DNA of 13,329 nt from contig PWUG01000409.1 in the NCBI GenBank assembly GCA_003562605.1, positions 1 to 13,329 on the forward strand, in the 5' to 3' direction. Below the pieces are notes generated by a model. That model had not been told where the DNA came from. It was given only the letters and a program-made list of their open reading frames with translations, and made no database searches. Position 1 is the stretch's first letter; each line of letters begins with the position of its first letter. The position numbers and the translations under genes were made by a program. This DNA is from Syntrophomonadaceae bacterium (lineage in GTDB: Bacteria; Bacillota_D; Dethiobacteria; DTU022). Below, in pieces: positions 6,775 through 13,329 of this stretch.

Positions 6775-9214
6775 CGTTACTATCGATGGAATAGAGATCG
6801 ACGTGGCCCCGGGGACGACAATTTTAGAGGCTGCCCGTCAGCTGGGCAGAGATATTCCAACTTTTTGTTACGACCCGGAATTGGCTCCAAACGGAGCCTG
6901 CAGAATCTGCGTGGTAGAAGTTGAAAACGCCCGGAGCCTGGTTGCTTCCTGCGTCGCTCCTGTGGGACCGGGAATGATAATTCATACTGAATCCGAAAGG
7001 GTTATCAAGGCCCGGAAAGGCATATTAAGCTTGCTTGTAGCCAACCATCCCCTGGTTTGTATAACCTGTGAAAGAACCGGTTCCTGTAAACTGCAGGATT
7101 ATTGCTACCGTTATGGCGTTGCCGACAGTGAGTTTAGTGGAGAAGTCAAAGAGCTGCCTGATGACGATACCAATGCTTTCTTTGTACGTGATATGAATAA
7201 ATGTATTCTCTGCGGTATCTGTGTCGGCAAGTGCCAGGATGTTGTCGGCGCCGGAGCGATCGATTTTACCAGGCGGGGATTTGTATCAAACGTTGGTCCG
7301 CCATTTGAAGATTCTATTGAAGATTCAACCTGCGTTTTCTGCGGACTCTGTATAGATAGCTGCCCGGTCGGGGCACTGATCCCCAAGTATGGTATCGGAC
7401 GGGGACGCCCCTGGCAGGTTGAGCGTGTAAGGGCTGTTTGCCCTTACTGCAGCGTTGGCTGTAATATTTATCTGCATGTAAAAGATCATGATCTGATCGG
7501 GGTCAGCCCCGTTGAAAATAACCCGGTTAACCGTGGTCATCTCTGTATCAGGGGCAAGTTCGGTTGGGATTATCTGAAAAGTAATGATCGCCTGACGGCC
7601 CCGCTGGTCAAGTCAAACGGAGTATTTATCGAAGTCAGCTGGGAAGAGGCTCTCGGGCTGATAGCCGACAACTTTGAAGAAATAAGGAGCCGCTACGGCG
7701 TAGATGCCTTGATGGGGCTTTGTTCGCCGAAAACTACCAATGAAGAAAGTTACCTCTTCCAGAAGTTAATCCGTTCTCTGGGTACGAACAATGTCGACAG
7801 TTACACCCGCCATTGTCATGCTCCGATGGTAGATGGACTGATGAAATCCTTTGGCAGCGCCGCAATGACAAATAGCATTGAAGAGCTTTCCACTACCGGG
7901 GCGGTATTTATTGTCGGCGCAAATCCATATGACAGCCACCCCATAATCAGCAACCGGGTGCGTGAAGCGGTCGCAGGAGGCGCAAAGCTGATAGTTGCCG
8001 ATCCCGAGCCGATCGAACTTGTAGAAATCGCTCACCACTACCTGCCTCTTAAACCTGGCAGTGCCATAGCCCTGGTAAACGCTATGGCCCATATTATTCT
8101 TGAGGAGGGGTTGCAAGACCAGGCCTTCATTGACAAACGTACTGAGGGATTTGACGCATTTAAGGCGGCAATCAAAAAATACACTCCGCAGTATGCAGCT
8201 GAATTTACCGGGATCCCGGAGGAAGAACTGCGCGGCGCAGCCCGTGATTATGCCGCAGCAGAGAATGCAGCTATTATATCGACAGCAGGCGCGGATAAAT
8301 ATGCCGGAAACACCGACCTGGTTTTAGCACTGGCCAACCTGGCCCTGCTAACCGGTAACCTGGGCAAAGAATCGGCCGGCTTATACCTGCCTTATGGTGA
8401 GAACAACCTGCAGGGGGTATCCGACATGGGTGCTCTGCCGGCAGTTTTAACCGGGTATCAATCGTTAAATGATAAAGCGGTTCGCGAAAAATTTGAGAGG
8501 GCATGGGGTATAACAATCAACGAGAAACCTGGCCAAACGGCGGCTGAAGTGCTCGGGAATGGAGAAAAATCCACTGTTAAATCAATGTATATTTTAGATG
8601 AAAACCCGGTTTCCTGCAGCGGTGAAAGTTCGAAAACAGCAGATTTTCTGCGCAGCCTGGAGTTTCTTGTCGTGCAGGATATTTTTATGACCGAAACCGC
8701 TGCCCTGGCAGATGTTGTGCTGCCTGCTGCCGCTTTTGCTGAACAACTGGGCACTTATACCAATACCGAGCGGCGCGTCCAGCTGAGCCAACCGGCCGTG
8801 GATCCACCTGGAGAAGCATATCCCGGCTGGGCTATTATAGCTGAATTGGCGGACTGGTTAGGGTTTAAATGGAACTATGATGGCCCTGAGGAAATATTTA
8901 AAGAGATTGCATCACTTACTCCGCAGTACGGCGGTATATCCTATGAACGCCTTCTTGAGAAGGGCCTTCAGTGGCCCTGTCCTGAAGAAGGCCACCCTGG
9001 AAAAAGGTTTTTATACGATGGCCGCTTCAGCCGGGGTCTGGGCAGGTTTACGGCAGTTGAATACGAACCCCCTACGGAGCTGTTAAATGAACATCAACCG
9101 GTGGGCATCACGAAAGATCGCCACACCTGCCGGTGCCAGAGCGATAGTATGGTCAGTCGCTCAGTAATCGGCAATTTTAAAAACGTGTCCGGGTTAAAGC
9201 CTGCTGGAAACTAA
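6761..9214 (+). CDS. Formate dehydrogenase-like large subunit (FdhA/NuoG-like), divergent and C-terminally short
   Basis: The 817-residue protein has a NuoG-like N-terminus: a [2Fe-2S] site (C36, C47, C50, C64), a His-Cys cluster region (H96, C100, C103, C109), and two 4Fe-4S sites (C148-C158 and C191-C201). A molybdopterin oxidoreductase domain follows, with 4Fe-4S ligands C227, C230, C234 and C262. Cys352-His353 (TRHCHAP) occupies the Mo-ligand position, where formate dehydrogenases have Sec or Cys followed by His. Compared from memory with E. coli FdhF, the Arg333 position is Tyr545, the DPR motif is DPE (E416) and Lys44 is Arg264. The C-terminal domain ends about 35-40 residues in, instead of about 120. 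The start is ATG 6761, 7 bases after GGGAGG. With fdhD downstream, a formate dehydrogenase origin is clear. Present activity is uncertain. Confidence 0.9.
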   Translation: MSAINVTIDGIEIDVAPGTTILEAARQLGRDIPTFCYDPELAPNGACRICVVEVENARSLVASCVAPVGPGMIIHTESERVIKARKGILSLLVANHPLVCITCERTGSCKLQDYCYRYGVADSEFSGEVKELPDDDTNAFFVRDMNKCILCGICVGKCQDVVGAGAIDFTRRGFVSNVGPPFEDSIEDSTCVFCGLCIDSCPVGALIPKYGIGRGRPWQVERVRAVCPYCSVGCNIYLHVKDHDLIGVSPVENNPVNRGHLCIRGKFGWDYLKSNDRLTAPLVKSNGVFIEVSWEEALGLIADNFEEIRSRYGVDALMGLCSPKTTNEESYLFQKLIRSLGTNNVDSYTRHCHAPMVDGLMKSFGSAAMTNSIEELSTTGAVFIVGANPYDSHPIISNRVREAVAGGAKLIVADPEPIELVEIAHHYLPLKPGSAIALVNAMAHIILEEGLQDQAFIDKRTEGFDAFKAAIKKYTPQYAAEFTGIPEEELRGAARDYAAAENAAIISTAGADKYAGNTDLVLALANLALLTGNLGKESAGLYLPYGENNLQGVSDMGALPAVLTGYQSLNDKAVREKFERAWGITINEKPGQTAAEVLGNGEKSTVKSMYILDENPVSCSGESSKTADFLRSLEFLVVQDIFMTETAALADVVLPAAAFAEQLGTYTNTERRVQLSQPAVDPPGEAYPGWAIIAELADWLGFKWNYDGPEEIFKEIASLTPQYGGISYERLLEKGLQWPCPEEGHPGKRFLYDGRFSRGLGRFTAVEYEPPTELLNEHQPVGITKDRHTCRCQSDSMVSRSVIGNFKNVSGLKPAGN

Positions 9215-9256
9215 CAACAGGGTAAAGCCGGGGTAAAAAAGGATTTTTGAATAAAT

Positions 9257-10051
9257 ATGGAAAAAGCGGTCCGAAAACAGATAATCAGGGTTAGCCGGGG
9301 CCCGGATGGTGGACGGGAAGAGCTCCGGGACCTGGTAACAGTTGAAGCCCCCGTAACCATTTATGTTAATGGCAGAGAACTGGTTACGTTGCTGTGTACT
9401 CCGGAGAAAACCGACTACCTTGCCCTCGGATTTCTCCGTTCCGAAGGCCTGATTACCTCAACCAATGATGTAAGCTCGATCCGGGTTAAGGAAAAGGATG
9501 GGCTGGTTGAGATCGAACTGAAAAACGAAACCGGCCTTGTAGAAAAGCTTTACGGTAAAAGAACCGTAACTTCGGGTTGCGGTAAAGGGACCCTTTTTTT
9601 CAATGTTCTTGACTCTCTGCGCAGCAGACCGCTTACTGGCAAACTGAAAATCAATGCCGGTCAAATTCTGACCCTGATGGAATCACTGCAGAATAAGGCG
9701 GAGTTATTTAAGTCTACCGGTGGTGTACACAGCGCAGCACTGGCTGATCAGGAACATATTCTCTATTTCCATGAAGATATCGGCAGGCATAATGCTATTG
9801 ATAAAATCATAGGCGAATGTCTCATAGCCGGAATAACAACCGGGGATAAAATTATTATCTCCAGCGGCCGATTGAGTTCAGAAATATTATTAAAAGCGGC
9901 CAAGCTGGAAATACAAATGCTCATATCCCGGGCTGCCCCAACTTCACTTTGTATTGAACTGGCTGAAAGCTTAAATATAACCCTGGTTGGTTTTGCCAGG
10001 GGCAAACGATTCAATATCTACAGCCATCAGTGGAGAATTGAGAATCCCTGA
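9257..10051 (+). CDS. fdhD: FdhD, formate dehydrogenase accessory sulfurtransferase
   Basis: FdhD passes sulfur from a cysteine desulfurase to the Mo-bis-MGD cofactor and is needed for active formate dehydrogenase in the cytoplasm. The 264-residue length is typical. Motifs: LLCTPEKTDYLALGFLRSEGLI (about 45-66), the catalytic loop TSGCGKG with C108, GGVHSAAL, EDIGRHNAIDKIIG and SSGRLSSEILLKAAK followed by SRAAPTSL. The loop has one Cys (CGKG) where E. coli FdhD has CxxC. The start ATG 9257 has only a weak AAGGA 13 bases upstream. It follows the FdhA-like gene by 42 bases, so it is probably the last gene of the operon. Its presence implies that a sulfurated Mo/W cofactor is still made for some enzyme, either the neighbour or another formate dehydrogenase. 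Confidence 0.95.
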   Translation: MEKAVRKQIIRVSRGPDGGREELRDLVTVEAPVTIYVNGRELVTLLCTPEKTDYLALGFLRSEGLITSTNDVSSIRVKEKDGLVEIELKNETGLVEKLYGKRTVTSGCGKGTLFFNVLDSLRSRPLTGKLKINAGQILTLMESLQNKAELFKSTGGVHSAALADQEHILYFHEDIGRHNAIDKIIGECLIAGITTGDKIIISSGRLSSEILLKAAKLEIQMLISRAAPTSLCIELAESLNITLVGFARGKRFNIYSHQWRIENP

Positions 10052-10064
10052 TCCAGCATTTTAT

Positions 10065-10087
10065 CCAACTTCTGACCTCAAAGTTGG
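10065..10087. terminator. Hairpin between convergent fdhD and P-loop gene (weak terminator candidate)
   Basis: CCAACTT (10065-10071) and AAGTTGG (10081-10087) form a perfect 7-base stem with a 9-base loop, just after fdhD. No clear T-run follows on either strand, so intrinsic termination is uncertain. Confidence 0.35.
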
Positions 10088-10131
10088 CCTGGCTATCCGA
10101 AAGCGATTGTTTTAAGCAGAGGGTGCGACAT

Positions 10132-10154
10132 AAAAAAGCTTAATGCAGAGCTTT
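10132..10154 (-). terminator. Possible terminator of the P-loop/Asp23-domain gene
   Basis: On the minus strand AAAGCT (10154-10149), an 8-base loop, then AGCTTT (10140-10135) is followed by three more T. The stem has only two G-C pairs and touches the stop codon, so this is a weak call. Confidence 0.35.
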
Positions 10155-11032
10155 CAGGAAGTAATATACCTGCGCAGCGCTTTTTTGTCTTTAACCAGAT
10201 CTTCATCAAGGTGAAGCTTCCTGGCATAAACATTAACCTCGTCCAGGTAAAAGCCGGTCTGGTATTCGATTTCTTCCTTGACTGTTTGCTGAACTTCTCG
10301 CAACAGGGCATCTAATTTCATCCCCGGTATCTGCGCTAAATCAATTTCCAGGTCAATATTTATATATACCTTTTTGCTTCCATTCTCCAATTCTACATGC
10401 ATTACCTTATAAACGCCCTGAAAAGTAGATATAATAAACTTTACCAGGTCTGTGATCACGTGCTCGGCAATATAAAAGCTGCCCAGAGTACTGAAGACAG
10501 GCCTGACCACGGAACGTTCAACAGGAGCCCCTTCAGGCAGGGAAGAAGGAAAGCTGAAGAATGAGCGCAGCGGATCGATAATATAACCGGGGAACTCTTT
10601 TTTGATAGCAAAGGTGGGCAGTGGGATAACATGGCGGTTTTCCTTAGCCCTTAAAGTAAGAGCAGCCTTTATAGAATCGGGATCGGAAACATCTTCGATG
10701 GTATAATAATGTGCTGGGTGGGGCAGCCCCAGGTTCTCAGCAATTACATCGGTCATCCGTCTTGAGGTACTTATAATCAATAAACGCCCCGGCTTGATTT
10801 CAGCAAGCTTATCCTTAACCTGCCGGGCGTGATCGGGATCCTTAAAGAGGGCTCTTTTTATTGCACCAAAGCGGGTATTTTCCCGTTTAGCCGAGCGGCC
10901 CGCCAGGTTCATATTGCCTTTTATTAAAAGGCCGTCATCAATTATATATTCGATGCTGTACTGCCTCGCGATTACCGGGGCCCGGTGGCTCTTACCTGTT
11001 CCGCTATGTCCGATTAGTGCATATATTTCCAT
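10154..11032 (-). CDS. P-loop NTPase fused to an Asp23/Gls24-like domain
   Basis: A 292-residue protein starts with MEIYALIGHSGTGKSH, a Walker A motif at residues 8-15 at the extreme N-terminus, as in small kinases and ATPases. A hydrophobic strand (GRLLIISTS, near 102-110) could correspond to Walker B but lacks the usual Asp. From about residue 185 the pattern changes: YIAEHVITDLVKFIISTFQG, then VYINIDLEID, then LLREVQQTVKEEIEYQTGFYLDEVNVYARKL. This resembles the Asp23/Gls24 (DUF322) fold of YloU-type Gram-positive proteins. The function is unknown, and there is no signal or membrane segment. ATG 11032 has GGAAGTGG just upstream on the minus strand. The gene is divergent from aroA and converges on fdhD. 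Confidence 0.8.
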   Translation of the reverse strand: MEIYALIGHSGTGKSHRAPVIARQYSIEYIIDDGLLIKGNMNLAGRSAKRENTRFGAIKRALFKDPDHARQVKDKLAEIKPGRLLIISTSRRMTDVIAENLGLPHPAHYYTIEDVSDPDSIKAALTLRAKENRHVIPLPTFAIKKEFPGYIIDPLRSFFSFPSSLPEGAPVERSVVRPVFSTLGSFYIAEHVITDLVKFIISTFQGVYKVMHVELENGSKKVYINIDLEIDLAQIPGMKLDALLREVQQTVKEEIEYQTGFYLDEVNVYARKLHLDEDLVKDKKALRRYITS

Positions 11033-11066
11033 TTAACCACTTCCATAACTGCAAATATTCCGGTAC

Positions 11067-11096
11067 TTGCGCCCGGTAGCAAATCTGTTTTATTAT
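11067..11096 (+). promoter_or_regulatory. Possible aroA promoter
   Basis: TTGCGC (11067-11072) and TATTAT (11091-11096) are separated by 18 bases, with the start codon at 11132. The -35 is imperfect. It overlaps the divergent promoter of the P-loop gene. Confidence 0.4.
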
Positions 11097-11103
11097 TATA
11101 GCA
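11095..11103 (-). promoter_or_regulatory. Extended -10 promoter for the P-loop gene
   Basis: On the minus strand TGC followed by TATAAT (11103-11095) forms an extended -10 with a perfect hexamer. No good -35 is visible. Transcription would start near 11088, about 55 bases before the ATG at 11032. It overlaps the proposed aroA promoter on the other strand. Confidence 0.45.
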
Positions 11104-11131
11104 TACTCTGAAAAATAAATTGGAGAACCAA

Positions 11132-12418
11132 ATGATTATAGTAATTGCCCCGCCTGAAAAATTTTCCGGAGAATTAAATATTCCCGGTGATAAATCAATT
11201 ACCCACCGTGCAGCGATGCTCGGAGCGCTGGCCCGGGGGGTTACTGAAGTTCGTGGATATCTCGATGCGGAAGACTGCCGGTCAACTTTCAGCTGTCTGC
11301 AATCACTGGGGGTTAAAATTAATGCCAGTGGGGGGCGTCTTCTTATTGAAGGCAGTGGTATGACCTTAAACCAGCCGTCACAACCCCTTGAGGCAGGAAA
11401 TTCGGGTACAACGGCCAGGCTTCTGCTCGGCATATTGGCCGGTCAGCCTTTTAGCACTACTATCACCGGGGATCAATCCCTTCAGAAAAGACCGATGAAG
11501 CGGGTTATTGAACCACTGCGATTAATGGGTGCCGCCATTGAAGGAGAAAGTGATGGTAAAAATCTTCCTCTTACTATCAGGGGCGGGAATCTTCAGCCGC
11601 TTGAATATAAGTCCCCCCGGGCCAGCGCACAGGTTAAATCAGCAATTTTACTGGCCGGTCTATATGCTGAAGGTGTTACCACGGTTGAAGAACCTTACAT
11701 GAGCCGTAATCACACTGAACTAATGCTCTCCCGGTTCGGGGCGGATATCGAGATTGAAGGTTGCAATGTTAGCCTGCAGGGCAGCCCGGTTTTACAGGGA
11801 ATTCAAATCAATATCCCCGGTGATATTTCTGCTGCCGCATTTTTCATGGTTGCTGCGGTGCTTATTCCCGGTTCGGAATTGCTTCTTAAAAATGTCGGTG
11901 TTAATCCTACGCGAACCGGCATTATTGATGTCCTTAATACAATGGGAGCTGAAATTGAACTGAAAAACAAACGTGACTGGGGTGGAGAACCGGTTGCAGA
12001 TATTATGATCAGGGGGGGCAACCGGTTGAAGGGAACATCGTTTAGCGGTGAAAAAATTCCCCTGCTTATTGACGAGATACCGGTACTGGCGGTAGCGGCG
12101 TCAGTCGCCGAAGGTAAAACTGTGATCAGCGGCGCCTCAGAGTTAAGAGTTAAGGAGTCAGACCGTATTTCCGCCCTTGCCGGGCAGTTGGTTAAGCTGG
12201 ACGCGGGTGTGGAAGAAACAGAAGACGGGCTGATTATTGAAGGGAAAAATACGCTCCGGGGCGCTGAAGTAGAAAGCTGTGGAGACCACCGCATTGCCAT
12301 GGCACTTGCTGTTGCCGGTTTAGTGGCAAAGGGCGAAACGGTAATACACGGTGCAGAAGCAATAAATATTTCTTTTCCCGGGTTTATGCCCGCTCTTCGC
12401 TCCCTGGTTACAAAATAG
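11132..12418 (+). CDS. aroA: 3-phosphoshikimate 1-carboxyvinyltransferase (EPSP synthase)
   Basis: This is the sixth step of the shikimate pathway: transfer of enolpyruvyl from PEP to shikimate-3-phosphate to give EPSP, for aromatic amino acids and chorismate. The 428-residue length matches the family. Motifs: the N-terminal GDKSITHRA (K21, S22, R26), the PEP-binding loop AGNSGTTARL (N90-L97), KRPMKRVIEPL (R120), SAQVKSAILLAGL, and the C-terminal LRVKESDRI and GDHRIAMALAVAG. ATG 11132 has GGAG (11122-11125) 6 bases upstream. An in-frame TTG at 11120 overlaps that site and is less likely. No frameshifts are visible. It is followed 102 bases later by hisD, which has its own promoter. Confidence 0.97.
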   Translation: MIIVIAPPEKFSGELNIPGDKSITHRAAMLGALARGVTEVRGYLDAEDCRSTFSCLQSLGVKINASGGRLLIEGSGMTLNQPSQPLEAGNSGTTARLLLGILAGQPFSTTITGDQSLQKRPMKRVIEPLRLMGAAIEGESDGKNLPLTIRGGNLQPLEYKSPRASAQVKSAILLAGLYAEGVTTVEEPYMSRNHTELMLSRFGADIEIEGCNVSLQGSPVLQGIQINIPGDISAAAFFMVAAVLIPGSELLLKNVGVNPTRTGIIDVLNTMGAEIELKNKRDWGGEPVADIMIRGGNRLKGTSFSGEKIPLLIDEIPVLAVAASVAEGKTVISGASELRVKESDRISALAGQLVKLDAGVEETEDGLIIEGKNTLRGAEVESCGDHRIAMALAVAGLVAKGETVIHGAEAINISFPGFMPALRSLVTK

Positions 12419-12427
12419 CCTGCCAAA

Positions 12428-12456
12428 TTGACGCTTGAACTGTCCTATGTTAAAAT
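12428..12456 (+). promoter_or_regulatory. Sigma-A promoter for hisD
   Basis: TTGACG (12428-12433) and TAAAAT (12451-12456) are separated by exactly 17 bases, and TG at 12448-12449 makes it an extended -10. Transcription would start near 12463, about 55 bases before the hisD start. This is one of the two best promoter matches in the window. Confidence 0.75.
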
Positions 12457-12489
12457 ATGGTTGCTCTTTCCGCTTGCCTTCGTACCCAA

Positions 12490-12510
12490 CTTATCAGCAT
12501 GGCAGATAAG
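12490..12510 (+). promoter_or_regulatory. Leader hairpin touching the hisD ribosome binding site
   Basis: CTTATC (12490-12495) and GATAAG (12505-12510) form a 6-base stem with a 9-base loop. The 3' arm contains the first three bases of the AAGGAG ribosome binding site (12508-12513). It could mildly limit translation. It is too simple to call a riboswitch. Confidence 0.3.
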
Positions 12511-12520
12511 GAGAAAAATG

Positions 12521-13329
12521 ATGATCTTGCCCGTTTGTTCATACGCAGAGTATAAGAAAAACCATCCTATGACCAGCTGGAGTGATTACCGGGAGGAACG
12601 TGAGCAGGTTCAGAAAATAATTGAAGATGTTTGCCAAAACGGCGATACTGCCCTGATAAAATACGCCCGGGAATTTGATCGGGCTGAACTTACAAACCTG
12701 CAGGTGCCCGCTGAAGATCTTGCCACTGCCGCCCGTTCAGTTGAACCTCACCTGTTGGAAGTTATTCGCGGAGCAAAAGAAAATATTGAGAGATTCCACC
12801 GCCGCCAGCTTGAGGCAGACTGGTGGGAAAGCGGGCCGGGCCGGGTGGCAGGTCAACGTTTTATCCCGCTGCAATCAGTCGGGGCCTATATCCCGGGCGG
12901 AACGGCGGCATACCCTTCCTCAGTTTTGATGACCGTCGTTCCGGCACAGATTGCCGGTGTGAAGGAAATATATATCTGCACTCCCCCGGGCAGCGATGGA
13001 TTGGTTAACCCGTTGACTCTTGCCGCCGCTTATGAAGCAGGAGTAAAAGCAGTTTATAAGGCCGGTGGAGCCCAGGCGGTTGCCGCAATGGCTTATGGCA
13101 CTGAAACTATTCCTGCGGTGCAGAAAATAGTCGGCCCCGGTAACATCTACGTTACCCTGGCTAAAAAAGAAGTTTTCGGCCAGGTCGGCATTGATATGCT
13201 GGCCGGTCCCAGTGAAATAGTAATTGTTGCTGATAATGGAGCCAGGCCGGCTTTTATTGCAGCCGACCTTTTATCGCAGGCTGAACATGATCCTCTTTCC
13301 CGTTCAATATTAATTACTACTTCCGAGAA
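12521..13329 (+). CDS. hisD: Histidinol dehydrogenase, N-terminal part (3' end beyond window)
   Basis: This enzyme catalyses the last two steps of histidine synthesis, oxidising L-histidinol to histidine with two NAD+ at a zinc site. About 270 of the usual 420-430 residues are present. Recognisable parts are QSVGAYIPGGTAAYPSSVLM, the TPPG stretch, AGGAQAVAAMAYGTETIP, KIVGPGNIYVTLAKK, GIDMLAGPSEIVIVAD and LLSQAEHDP, where the Gln and His are family zinc ligands. AAGGAG (12508-12513) precedes two adjacent ATG codons. The second (12521) has a 7-base spacing and is preferred over 12518. The frame is open to the end of the window. A strong promoter directly upstream suggests it begins a his transcript, although only this gene is visible. 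Confidence 0.96.
   Translation, partial: MILPVCSYAEYKKNHPMTSWSDYREEREQVQKIIEDVCQNGDTALIKYAREFDRAELTNLQVPAEDLATAARSVEPHLLEVIRGAKENIERFHRRQLEADWWESGPGRVAGQRFIPLQSVGAYIPGGTAAYPSSVLMTVVPAQIAGVKEIYICTPPGSDGLVNPLTLAAAYEAGVKAVYKAGGAQAVAAMAYGTETIPAVQKIVGPGNIYVTLAKKEVFGQVGIDMLAGPSEIVIVADNGARPAFIAADLLSQAEHDPLSRSILITTSE

Noticed and set aside
7814..7816. Selenocysteine at the FdhA active site
   Set aside because: The codon is TGT (Cys), not TGA, so no recoding or SECIS element is needed.
9200..9256. Frameshifted remainder of the FdhA C-terminal domain before fdhD
   Set aside because: The three forward frames in these 57 bases show no similarity to the missing domain, so a simple frameshift cannot explain the short end.
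11803..12426. 207-codon minus-strand frame within aroA
   Set aside because: A Ser/Pro/Ala-rich shadow fully antisense to conserved aroA, with no independent signals.

Overview
This 13.3 kb window looks like a chromosomal segment of an anaerobic Gram-positive bacterium of the Clostridia/Peptococcaceae type. Three things suggest this: strong AGGAGG-type ribosome binding sites with frequent GTG and TTG starts, an archaeal-type prolyl-tRNA synthetase, and a NADH-linked iron-sulfur/molybdopterin redox operon. Base composition is moderate and even. I saw no insertion sequences, phage genes, CRISPR arrays, rRNA or tRNA. The species cannot be named from sequence alone.

Left part (1-3400): the 3' end of an acyl-ACP-reductase-like dehydrogenase, then proS and a 5-formyltetrahydrofolate cyclo-ligase gene on the plus strand. 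A GC-rich hairpin follows, shared with a convergent TetR-family regulator gene. The regulator is divergent from a metallophosphoesterase gene (3437-4129). The AT-rich spacer between them holds two facing promoters and a cluster of TTAYTAAAA half-sites that could be the regulator's operator.

Centre (4229-10051): a tight plus-strand operon. It encodes a NuoE-like [2Fe-2S] subunit, a previously easy-to-miss 59-residue protein with nine cysteines, a HydB/NuoF-like NADH/FMN/Fe-S subunit, a large formate-dehydrogenase-like (FdhA/NuoG-like) subunit, and FdhD, the sulfurtransferase that activates formate dehydrogenases. At first sight this is a soluble NAD-linked formate dehydrogenase. The large subunit is unusual, however. 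It keeps a Cys-His pair at the Mo ligand position and all Fe-S motifs, but has Tyr where formate dehydrogenases have the substrate-binding Arg, Glu in the DPR pterin motif, Arg for the conserved Lys near the cluster, and stops early in the C-terminal molybdopterin-binding domain. Either this is a derived complex with another substrate or an electron-transfer role, or it is a decaying formate dehydrogenase. It is the most interesting item in the window.

Right part (10154-13329): a minus-strand P-loop NTPase fused to an Asp23/Gls24-like domain, divergent from aroA (EPSP synthase), followed by the 5' part of hisD, which has its own strong promoter. These are amino acid biosynthesis genes of the chromosome backbone.
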